A stretch of DNA of 35,995 nt from Ignavibacteria bacterium (lineage in GTDB: Bacteria; Bacteroidota; Ignavibacteria; Palsa-1295): NCBI GenBank assembly GCA_013287605.1, contig JABDDM010000019.1:1-35995 (forward strand). Reading direction: 5' to 3'. Below, one piece after another: positions 8,903-16,761 of this stretch. The notes under the pieces are model-generated. The model was given only the letters and a program-made list of their open reading frames with translations, was not told where the DNA came from and searched no databases. Position 1 is the stretch's first letter; each line of letters opens with the position of its first letter. Both the position numbers and the translations under genes were made by a program.

Positions 8903-9021
8903 CCGGAAGTCCGGCACGCAAGATGGCAGTTGGCTCAAGCGACCTGCTTCGCCACTTGGTCGGCTGTAACTTCGGATATGGTAGCGTGTTGAAAGCAAGT
9001 GGCCTAACCTAAGCTTCATTC

Positions 9022-9999
9022 ATGCCTATTCGGTACAGTTTTGCGATGCTCCTCGCGCTGTGCTCCCTTTTGATCTCGTCGTCGATTGTTTTTATCACGC
9101 TCGAGGCCGATGCACAATCCTATACGGTTTCGTTTGCCAAACCCCTTTACCCACCGCTAACGAATGGCACGTGGGTTCGAATGCTGTGGCACGATACGAC
9201 CAATCAATATTCCTTTATCACACTGCCCGGCGAATCGTTCTCTTTTTTTGGGACTGCCTTTCCATTGACAATCGGCGAGCAGATTGGTATTTCGACTAAG
9301 GGAAAATTGAAATTTCAGCATGGACATAACGCAGTTATTCTCGATCCCTTCTTTACCGATATCGGCTTCGACTCGCTCACAACCGAGGCTGGCATTCGTT
9401 GGGCAATCGACGGTGCAGCGGGAGCATACATCCTAAAGATCGAGTATAACCATGTTAATTTCAAAGGGCGGGACTCGAGTGTCTATGTCTCATTCCAGAT
9501 CTGGCTATGGGAGCAAACTGGCGAAATCGATCTACATTATCTCGCTAATAGTATCCCTGGCAACGAGTTCTATGGAAATGCGAAAGGCCCATATGTTGGT
9601 CTATTCATGAGCGACACATTGTTCACCACGTATAGGCATATCGCGTGGCTGACGGGTCAGGCATCAGGTCCAAGCGTAACGACCTCAGCAATCACTTCAC
9701 TGACCGGCACGCCATCATTTGGGGCAAATTTTGAACTTATCCCAACGAGTTCTTTGGTCTCGAATTGGAAACATCACGTTGACGATGTGTCGATCTATCC
9801 AAATCCTGCCAGGAATACGATTCGATTTGTGGGTGGCTCCGAAGCTCAGTCGGGCACCGTCACAGGCATTCTAGGCAACGTTGAACTCCTTGTCAAAAAC
9901 ACTGCCGAAATAGATATATCCCAATTGCCTCCAGGTTGTCATTATTTGGATGTAACCTCTAGGGGGAAGAATGAACGACTGAAATTTGTGAAGGAGTGA
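9022..9999 (+). CDS. secreted protein of unknown function with short T9SS type A-like C-terminal domain
   Basis: Signal peptide-like N-terminus; C-term VSIYPNPARNTIRFVGG...DISQLPPGCHYLDVTSRGKNERLKFVKE. Confidence 0.75.
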   Translation: MPIRYSFAMLLALCSLLISSSIVFITLEADAQSYTVSFAKPLYPPLTNGTWVRMLWHDTTNQYSFITLPGESFSFFGTAFPLTIGEQIGISTKGKLKFQHGHNAVILDPFFTDIGFDSLTTEAGIRWAIDGAAGAYILKIEYNHVNFKGRDSSVYVSFQIWLWEQTGEIDLHYLANSIPGNEFYGNAKGPYVGLFMSDTLFTTYRHIAWLTGQASGPSVTTSAITSLTGTPSFGANFELIPTSSLVSNWKHHVDDVSIYPNPARNTIRFVGGSEAQSGTVTGILGNVELLVKNTAEIDISQLPPGCHYLDVTSRGKNERLKFVKE

Positions 10000-10083
10000 C
10001 TGCTCAACCTAGGGGCATGTCAATCATGCATTTGAAGAATGCTCTAAGATCAGGCGAGATTCAGTAGGTTCTGAGAAATGGCG

Positions 10084-10452
10084 GGAACCGGAATGCATTT
10101 GTTTTATGTTTAATATAGCGTTGGGTAAATTTCCGCTACTCCATTTTGTGGCGAGCGGTGCTTCCTAATCGACTAGCGAGTCTGTTACCCGCTCCACCGT
10201 AGGTCGGGCCGGACGCCCGACCCACGCTAGGAGCATCCAGCCTAACCGTGGATTCCCGCTTTCGCGGGAATGACAATCAGGCGAGGCTAGGTGCGCGAAG
10301 CACAATAAAACGACGATCCTGTCATTCCCGCGAATGCGGGAATCCATCCCCAGGTATACCGATAGTTTTCTTTACGAAGGAGAATTATGAATAACGGATG
10401 CACACACACGAAGTTGAACAGAGGGGAAATATCGATTCCGAGTCAAAATCGA
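10084..10452 (+). repeat. composite intergenic repeat block, copy A
   Basis: Shares with 25962-26308, in the same order: ggaaccggaatgca, ttttatgtttaatatagcgttg, ggtcgggc/gcccgacc hairpin, paired REPs, ttttct(t/c)tacgaaggaga(a/t)ttatgaat, and (t/c)(a/g)aaatcgagg-type hairpin. Confidence 0.85.
10249..10346. repeat. REPIN-like inverted doublet of REP palindromes
   Basis: Arm 1 tggattcccgctttcgcgggaatgaca (10249-10275) and arm 2 tgtcattcccgcgaatgcgggaatcca (10320-10346) are reverse complements with one mismatch. Confidence 0.85.
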
Positions 10453-10499
10453 GGAGTACACGTCTCCCGGTCTTTATGAACGCGAGCATTTGCTGGCCT

Positions 10500-10558
10500 C
10501 CCTTCTCCTAAATTCTCTTTTGCTGACGAAGGAAGCAAAAGAGAATTTGGGAGAAGGG
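10500..10558 (+). repeat. hairpin repeat copy 2 (25-bp stem, loop GACGAAGGA)
   Basis: cccttctcctaaattctcttttgct-GACGAAGGA-agcaaaagagaatttgggagaaggg; one G-T pair, otherwise perfect. Confidence 0.92.
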
Positions 10559-10631
10559 TTGGGGATGAGGGCCAGCGGAGTTTCGGTTTGTATCCGTTGC
10601 TTGCTACAAGACCCACCACCCTCATCCCCAG

Positions 10632-10688
10632 CCCTTCTCCCAAATTGATTTCACTTCCTTCGTCAGTGAAATCAATTTAGGAGAAGGG
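10632..10688 (-). repeat. hairpin repeat copy 3 (24-bp stem, loop GACGAAGGA on minus strand)
   Basis: cccttctcccaaattgatttcact-tccttcgtc-agtgaaatcaatttaggagaaggg; inverted relative to copy 2, with flanking gggttggggatgaggg / ccctcatccccagccc. Confidence 0.92.
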
Positions 10689-12212
10689 GGTAAGAGAACT
10701 CGAATGCACAACCGCCTTCACCTTCGCAATATCCTCCGACACATTCCGGTCTTCCTCCAGATGTGGCACGACGGAGCGGACGAGTTTGTGACCTGCTCCA
10801 CTGCCATTTCCTGGTTTGAGTGGTTTGAGGAAGTCGATTCCCTGTGCGGCGCACATGAGTTCGATCGCGATAACGGTTTCGACGTTATCAATGACCCGCT
10901 GAAGTTTGAGTGCGGCGATGGAGCCCATGGAATTGTGATCTTCCTGATTAGCGCTTGTTGGAATCGAGTCGACGCTTGCGGGATGCGACAATACTTTGTT
11001 CTCGCTTACGAGCGCGGCTGCGGTGTATTGTGCGATCATGTAGCCGGAGTGCAGTCCGCCGTGTGGAGTGAGGAAGCGCGGGAGTCCATAGGAGAGCGCG
11101 CCGTTGACGAGGCGTTCGGTGCGGCGCTCGCTGATGTTTGCGAGTTCGCTGAGTGCAATGGCGAGATAGTCGAGCGCAAGCGCCAGTGGCTCGCCATGAA
11201 AATTTCCGCCTTCGAGATGAGTGCCACCGTTTCCTGTTTCATCAGGTACGATCAGAGGATTGTCAGTTGCGGAGTTGATCTCGGTTGCGAGTACGGATTC
11301 AACAAACCGAATCGTATCGCGAACAGCGCCATGCACTTGCGGAATGCAGCGCAAGGAATACGCATCCTGAACGCGCGGATCATTTTGAAGATGTGAATTT
11401 CGGATCTCGCTTCCCTCGACAAGTTGAAGCATGTGACGGGCAACTTCACTCTGGCCTGGATGCGGCCGCGCAGCATGCAGCCTCGGATCGAAAGCAGTGT
11501 CGGTTGCACGAAGCGCCTCGAAGCTCATTGAAGCCGCAACATCAGCGATGTGCGCGAGCGATTTTGCTTTCGAGAGCGCGAGCGCTCCGATCGCCGACAT
11601 CATCTGCGTCCCGTTGATAAGCGCGAGTCCCTCTTTCGCTTCAAGCCGGATAGGTTCGATCTTTAGCAGTGCAAGAGCTTCACGTGCCGGAAGCAACTGC
11701 CGGCCAGATGCGGCGGGAATGCTGATCGATCCTTCGCCCGTGAGTGCAAGCGCAAGATGCGCGAGCGGTGCGAGATCGCCGGAGGACCCGACACTTCCGC
11801 GTGAAGGAATATGCGGCAATGCATCTCTCAGCAAGAACTCGATCAGCTTTTCGATGAGTTGAGGCCGAACGCCGGAGAAGCCCTTCACCAGTGCGTTCGC
11901 GCGAAGCAGCAGCATCGCTCGCACGACTTCGGACGACAGCGGTTCGCCCGTGCCTGCGCTATGCGAGCGCAAAAGATTTTGCTGAAGCTCTCGTATGTGA
12001 TCGAGCGGAATGGTGACGTTGGCGAACTCTCCGAAGCCCGTCGTGATACCATAAATCGTTCGTCCCTCAGTGCACCATCGTTCAACGAGCGCGCGCGAAC
12101 GTTTGACTTTAGCAAGCGCCGATTCTGCGATCGTGATCGATGTGATCTCGTGCTCGGCTGCGTGGCGAACATCTTCGATGGTGAGGCTTTCGCCGTCAAT
12201 AATTAGTATCAA
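10677..12212 (-). CDS. hutH: histidine ammonia-lyase
   Basis: YGITTGFGEFA, RSHSAGTG, GSVGSSGDLAPLAHLAL (MIO region, here SSG), HPASVDSIPTSANQEDHNSMG. Confidence 0.93.
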   Translation of the reverse strand: MILIIDGESLTIEDVRHAAEHEITSITIAESALAKVKRSRALVERWCTEGRTIYGITTGFGEFANVTIPLDHIRELQQNLLRSHSAGTGEPLSSEVVRAMLLLRANALVKGFSGVRPQLIEKLIEFLLRDALPHIPSRGSVGSSGDLAPLAHLALALTGEGSISIPAASGRQLLPAREALALLKIEPIRLEAKEGLALINGTQMMSAIGALALSKAKSLAHIADVAASMSFEALRATDTAFDPRLHAARPHPGQSEVARHMLQLVEGSEIRNSHLQNDPRVQDAYSLRCIPQVHGAVRDTIRFVESVLATEINSATDNPLIVPDETGNGGTHLEGGNFHGEPLALALDYLAIALSELANISERRTERLVNGALSYGLPRFLTPHGGLHSGYMIAQYTAAALVSENKVLSHPASVDSIPTSANQEDHNSMGSIAALKLQRVIDNVETVIAIELMCAAQGIDFLKPLKPGNGSGAGHKLVRSVVPHLEEDRNVSEDIAKVKAVVHSSSLTPFS

Positions 12213-12338
12213 TCTGTAAGATTTGTTGTCGTGAGTTGCAAAATTACACCCTTACAGCCAGCGTGTGGGTACAAGCTGAAACCAACCTCCTGGAATAAAA
12301 CCTCTTATTTTCGCATCAGGCACTTTAGAGGCCATATC

Positions 12339-12821
12339 ATGAACCACAGAGGACCAATGCTTTTCCGCAAAGAATTGATCGAAGCACTCGCTGAAACACT
12401 TGAAGGGATCATCCTTCCAAGCATTGGTGCAGAACAGACGATTGTTCTCTTTCACACACGCGATAAGAAGTCAGAAAAGTCGCAGCCGATCCTCGAGATT
12501 GTCATGAGCGAGAATGTGCTGCAGACAAGCGTCGTGATTCACTCTGCGCTTGGCATGATGGAGCTTCGTCAAGTAGAGGAAGTTCGCCTTTCGAATTCCA
12601 CCGAGGAGGCAGCTTTCTTTATGCGTGCGATCGAGGCCGCGGTATCAGTCGTGACGATCAGCAGCCGTGGTGTGCTTCAGGTCTATCAGAACGTCCCCGC
12701 GCGCGTGCGCGAACGCGAACTTTCCGAGCTTGATGAGACCGATCTTCGCGCTGCCGTCGCGCTCAAGATCTTTGCAGAGGGCGCGCAAATTTTTACGCGC
12801 GAGCTGCAACACTCCAACTAG
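12339..12821 (+). CDS. hypothetical protein
   Basis: ORF 12231-12821; likely start at MNHRGPMLFRKELIEALAE; directly upstream of ybeY; no family recognised. Confidence 0.6.
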   Translation: MNHRGPMLFRKELIEALAETLEGIILPSIGAEQTIVLFHTRDKKSEKSQPILEIVMSENVLQTSVVIHSALGMMELRQVEEVRLSNSTEEAAFFMRAIEAAVSVVTISSRGVLQVYQNVPARVRERELSELDETDLRAAVALKIFAEGAQIFTRELQHSN

Positions 12822-12833
12822 TTTGAGGAGCAG

Positions 12834-13295
12834 TTGCCCAAAGCTCCGATCCGGATCACGTTTCAGCAAACCAAAAGCGCCAGGAAGAAGCTCGCGCTTT
12901 CGCGAGAGCTTCAAAAGCGAATGCGATTTGCGGGCAGACTTGTCCAGCAGGCAGAATTGCCCGAGTATTCGATTCAATTAAGTGTCATCACCATGGATGA
13001 TGATGAAATCCTCGCACTGAATAACTCCGTACTAGGTCATGACTGGTTTACCGATATCTTGACAGTCGAGATCGAGCGCGAGAAGGATGCGCTTGAAGCT
13101 GAGATTTATCTCGGCGTCCAGCAGGCTCAAGCAAATGCCCTTAAGTATCGAAATTCGATCGAGGACGAACTCATCCGCCTAATCGTGCACGGAATGCTCC
13201 ATTTGGCTGGCTATGACGACCACACTCCGGAAGGGAAGAAACGAATGCGCCAAAGAGAGCGTTTTTTTATCAGGAAGAGTGTGCAAGCGTCATAA
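12834..13295 (+). CDS. ybeY: endoribonuclease / rRNA maturation factor YbeY (TTG start)
   Basis: LVHGMLHLAGYDDH-type metal-binding motif (here IVHGMLHLAGYDDHTPEG) and NNSVLGHDWFTDILT. Confidence 0.88.
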   Translation: MPKAPIRITFQQTKSARKKLALSRELQKRMRFAGRLVQQAELPEYSIQLSVITMDDDEILALNNSVLGHDWFTDILTVEIEREKDALEAEIYLGVQQAQANALKYRNSIEDELIRLIVHGMLHLAGYDDHTPEGKKRMRQRERFFIRKSVQAS

Positions 13296-13415
13296 TTAGC
13301 GTGGCGCGTCAATTGAACTAACATCTGTCTATAGATGATTTCGCCCCATATTGTAGACACTATCGTTAGTACTATTATCGTTTTTTAAGCTATTGCCCAA
13401 AGAAGGAGGTACGAG

Positions 13416-13931
13416 ATGAACATGGAAGACATGCCGGAAAGACGGCTACAAGCGCACGAGCGCATCATCGAGATCCTCGTTTATATTTTAGCCGAAATGC
13501 GCAAGCATCAGCAACTCGCTGATATCGATCTGGGGCAGCTATCCCAACGCGGATTTTCCCAGACCGAGATCTCAACCGCATTTTCCTGGTTGTTCGACAA
13601 AATGTCGCCTTCACCGGATCTATCAGCGAGCGTAGAATTTCGCCCGTCGAACAAGTACGTACCTGCGGATGGCTCGATCCGGATCTATCATGATGTAGAA
13701 CGCTCGGTTCTTACGACAGATGCGCAAGGATATCTGATGCAGCTCCGTGAGCTCGCTATCATATCTTCAGCCGAGATGGAAGCCGTGATCGACCGGATCA
13801 TGATGATGGGAATTTCTCCGATCGGTATTGCCGAAGTGAAAGAACTTGTCGCAGGTCTGCTCTTCGATTCCGAAGACCAGTCACGCGGCCTCAGCCGAAT
13901 GATGCTGAACCCGACGGATACTATTCAGTGA
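13416..13931 (+). CDS. Smg/DUF494 family protein
   Basis: RIIEILVYILAEMRKHQQLADIDLGQLSQRGFSQTEISTAFSWL; strong SD aaggagg upstream. Confidence 0.8.
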   Translation: MNMEDMPERRLQAHERIIEILVYILAEMRKHQQLADIDLGQLSQRGFSQTEISTAFSWLFDKMSPSPDLSASVEFRPSNKYVPADGSIRIYHDVERSVLTTDAQGYLMQLRELAIISSAEMEAVIDRIMMMGISPIGIAEVKELVAGLLFDSEDQSRGLSRMMLNPTDTIQ

Positions 13932-13950
13932 GTATAAGTGACTCCGAAGA

Positions 13951-13985
13951 AACCCCCGAATGTTATACGTTCGGGGGTTTTGCTT
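13951..13985 (+). terminator. Rho-independent terminator
   Basis: aacccccgaa-tgttatacg-ttcgggggtt followed by tttgctt. Confidence 0.85.
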
Positions 13986-14129
13986 AATAGCTGATTATCT
14001 CCGCAAACGAGTACCTTCCTTTAAGACAAGAGAGAGTCCGGGGAATGTTTTTGTTCCGACAAGTGATGCTTAAGGCCCTTTAGTCGCGTGTTCAGTGCGG
14101 TGATTTGCCCAGGCGGATAGGAAAAAATT

Positions 14130-16580
14130 ATGGAAGAGAAGATCGAAGGAGAGAAAATCGCGAAGAAGAAACCAGCCGTAAAGCGAGCCAAGCGTGCGCC
14201 TGCTAAATCCCCTGCGAAAAGCTCGCGGGTTGAGCGAGCCCCGGCAAAGAGCGGGAAGATCCTCGTCATCGTCGAATCGCCCAGCAAGGCCCGTACGATC
14301 AATAAGTATCTAGGCTCAGACTATATCGTCGAGGCCTCCGTCGGTCACGTAAAAGACCTGCCAAAATCAAAGCTCGGCGTGGACGTCGACAATAATTTCG
14401 TCGCCCAGTACATCACCGTAAAAGGAAAGAAGGATATCATCGATCGCCTGAAGATGCTGGCGGCGAGCGCGAAGGAAGTCCTGATCGCGACCGATCCTGA
14501 CCGCGAGGGTGAGGCCATTGCGTATCATCTCGCCAATGAGGTCCGCCCAAAGAATAGCAATATCAAGCGTGTGCTCTTTACCGAGATCACGAAGTCCGGC
14601 ATCCAGCAGGCAATGAAGGAGCCGCGCGAAGTCGATCATGATATGTTCGAAGCGCAGCAGGCACGCCGCGTCATGGATCGCATCATCGGCTATCAGGTCT
14701 CTCCTATTCTCTGGAAAGCATTTGTTGGCTCGGCTGCCGAGTCGTTGTCGGCGGGTCGCGTGCAATCAGTTGCGCTACGTCTGATCTGCGAGCGTGAGGA
14801 ATCGATCACGCGCTTTCAGCCGATCACCTACTGGAATCTGTGGGCCGACTTCTCTACCGAATCAACCGAGTTTCCGATCCACTCGCGGCTCATCGCAGTC
14901 GATGGGTTCGAATTCAAGAATCCCGAAGGCAGCGCGCAGGATCTGAAAGAAGATGCGCGCGGGACGTTCATTGGCGATGAGGCGACGCTGCGCGGCTACG
15001 CAAACGATGCGAAGACAAAGAGCTATCGCATTGCTTCGCTAACGAAGCGCGAAGTTCGACGCAATGCGCCACAGCCATTCATCACAAGTTCGCTGCAAGC
15101 GCAGGCTTCGGCAAAGCTTCGGTTCAATCCGAAGAAGACGATGCGCCTCGCGCAGAAGTTATATGAAGGCGTTGACATTGGTGATGGCCCAACAGGTCTC
15201 ATCACCTATATGCGTACCGACTCCACGCGCATCTCGCAGGAAGCACGCGACGAAGCGATCGCGTACATTGAGAAAAATCTTGGCGCCAACTATGTCGGCC
15301 AGGAGCGCAAAGACAAGAAGAGTAAGAACGCACAGGAAGCGCATGAAGCCATTCGTCCGACTTCACTCGTCAACGATCCGAAAAATCTTCGCAGCTATCT
15401 TGAAGCGCAGGACAAAGATCTCTTCGCGCTCTATGATCTTATCTGGCGCCGCTTTTTGGCTAGCCAGATGGCACCTGCCGTGATGGATCAAACGACAGTC
15501 GAGATCGAGTCCGTCGAAACGACCGGAAGCAAGTATCGCTTCCGCGCCACAGGCACCGTCGTGACCTTCCGCGGATTTTTGCAGATGCTCGACGACGACG
15601 ACGAAAAGCCAACTGCTGCCGAAGACGATGAGAAGCGTTTACCAAATGGCATTCAGCAAGGTCAGGGCGCTAACCTCGAAGAACTCCAGCCGCAAAAAAG
15701 CGAGACAAAACCACCGGCGCGTTTTTCTGAATCTACACTCGTCAAAGAATTAGAATCACTTGGCATCGGTCGCCCGAGTACCTATGCTTCGATCGTCGGT
15801 ACGATCCAGGACCGCATGTACGTCACGCAGGAAGATCGACGGCTTCGACCGACTGAACTCGGTGTCGATGTCAATCGTGTACTGGTCAAGAGCTTCCCCG
15901 AGATCTTTAATGTCGATTTCACCGCGCGCATGGAAGGTGAACTCGATACGATCGCAACTGGCGAGCGGACCTATCCTTCCGTCATGAGCGACTTTTATAT
16001 TCCGTTCAAGCAGGTGCTCGATCAGGTCGATGAGCGCCTCTCCGAAGAATTAAAAGCGCAGCCGTGCCCGAAGTGCCAGGCAACCGAAACGGAGATCAAG
16101 CAGGGACCGTGGGGCATGTACCTGGAGTGCAAAGCCTGCGGTAAGAAGACATCGCTCAAATCTGTCGGCAAACCTGAAGCTGAAAAAACCGGCGAGACGT
16201 GTCCAGAGTGTAAACTCGGTGAGCTTATCATTCGCTCAAGCCGATTCGGTAGATTTGTTGGCTGCAATCGTTATCCGGAGTGCAAGTTCACTCGCGCAAT
16301 TCCAAGCGGCATCAAATGCCCGAAGTGCGGCACCGGCGATCTTATCGAACGTCGCGGCGGAAAACAGAAGCGCCAATTCTGGGGCTGCTCGAATTATCCC
16401 AAGTGCGATTTTCTCTCGAACGACAAACCGATCAATCAGCCCTGTCCCGTCTGCAACAATAACTGGCTAGCCACAAAATGGACCCGTGGCCGAGGCGAGT
16501 TCATCAAATGCCCCGCCTGCAAACGCGAGTTCGACGAGAAGATGCTCGAGATCGTGAAGGAAGAGGTTGAGGCGGATTAA
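14130..16580 (+). CDS. topA: DNA topoisomerase I
   Basis: KILVIVESPSKARTINKYLG, TDPDREGEAIAYHL, ITYMRTDSTRIS, SLGIGRPSTYASI, multiple C-terminal CxxC zinc ribbons. Confidence 0.97.
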   Translation: MEEKIEGEKIAKKKPAVKRAKRAPAKSPAKSSRVERAPAKSGKILVIVESPSKARTINKYLGSDYIVEASVGHVKDLPKSKLGVDVDNNFVAQYITVKGKKDIIDRLKMLAASAKEVLIATDPDREGEAIAYHLANEVRPKNSNIKRVLFTEITKSGIQQAMKEPREVDHDMFEAQQARRVMDRIIGYQVSPILWKAFVGSAAESLSAGRVQSVALRLICEREESITRFQPITYWNLWADFSTESTEFPIHSRLIAVDGFEFKNPEGSAQDLKEDARGTFIGDEATLRGYANDAKTKSYRIASLTKREVRRNAPQPFITSSLQAQASAKLRFNPKKTMRLAQKLYEGVDIGDGPTGLITYMRTDSTRISQEARDEAIAYIEKNLGANYVGQERKDKKSKNAQEAHEAIRPTSLVNDPKNLRSYLEAQDKDLFALYDLIWRRFLASQMAPAVMDQTTVEIESVETTGSKYRFRATGTVVTFRGFLQMLDDDDEKPTAAEDDEKRLPNGIQQGQGANLEELQPQKSETKPPARFSESTLVKELESLGIGRPSTYASIVGTIQDRMYVTQEDRRLRPTELGVDVNRVLVKSFPEIFNVDFTARMEGELDTIATGERTYPSVMSDFYIPFKQVLDQVDERLSEELKAQPCPKCQATETEIKQGPWGMYLECKACGKKTSLKSVGKPEAEKTGETCPECKLGELIIRSSRFGRFVGCNRYPECKFTRAIPSGIKCPKCGTGDLIERRGGKQKRQFWGCSNYPKCDFLSNDKPINQPCPVCNNNWLATKWTRGRGEFIKCPACKREFDEKMLEIVKEEVEAD

Positions 16581-16611
16581 CGACCTGATTCGCGATTGTC
16601 ACTCAGATTTC

Positions 16612-16645
16612 AAGAGCCCTTCATGACGAAGGGTTCTTTCTTCTT
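16612..16645 (+). terminator. Rho-independent terminator
   Basis: aagagcccttc-atgac-gaagggttctt then tcttctt. Confidence 0.8.
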
Positions 16646-16761
16646 AAAGTAGGCGGTCCTTGGTGAATGGAACATCCTCATGAAATGGGTTGTACATGAG
16701 TGTAACTTCTCCTGGTTAGTTGGATTCATGTAGTAGCGATCCACTTCTTTCCGCCACGGCA

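Noticed and set aside
8902-8915. GCCGG-aagt-CCGGC hairpin after the gene ending at 8902 as terminator
   Set aside because: Short stem with no following T-run.
10084-10452. Insertion sequence
   Set aside because: No transposase ORF, no clear terminal inverted repeats or target duplications in either copy; called a composite repeat instead.
10165-10643. Small ORFs such as 10165-10347 and 10443-10643 on the minus strand
   Set aside because: They translate REP and hairpin repeats (for example MDSRIRGNDRI...CHSRESGNP), a well-known artefact of repeat DNA.
14367-16267. Antisense and alternate-frame ORFs inside topA, hutH, ptsI, hprK and fni
   Set aside because: Each is fully overlapped by a confidently identified gene and shows no recognisable domain; expected at this base composition.
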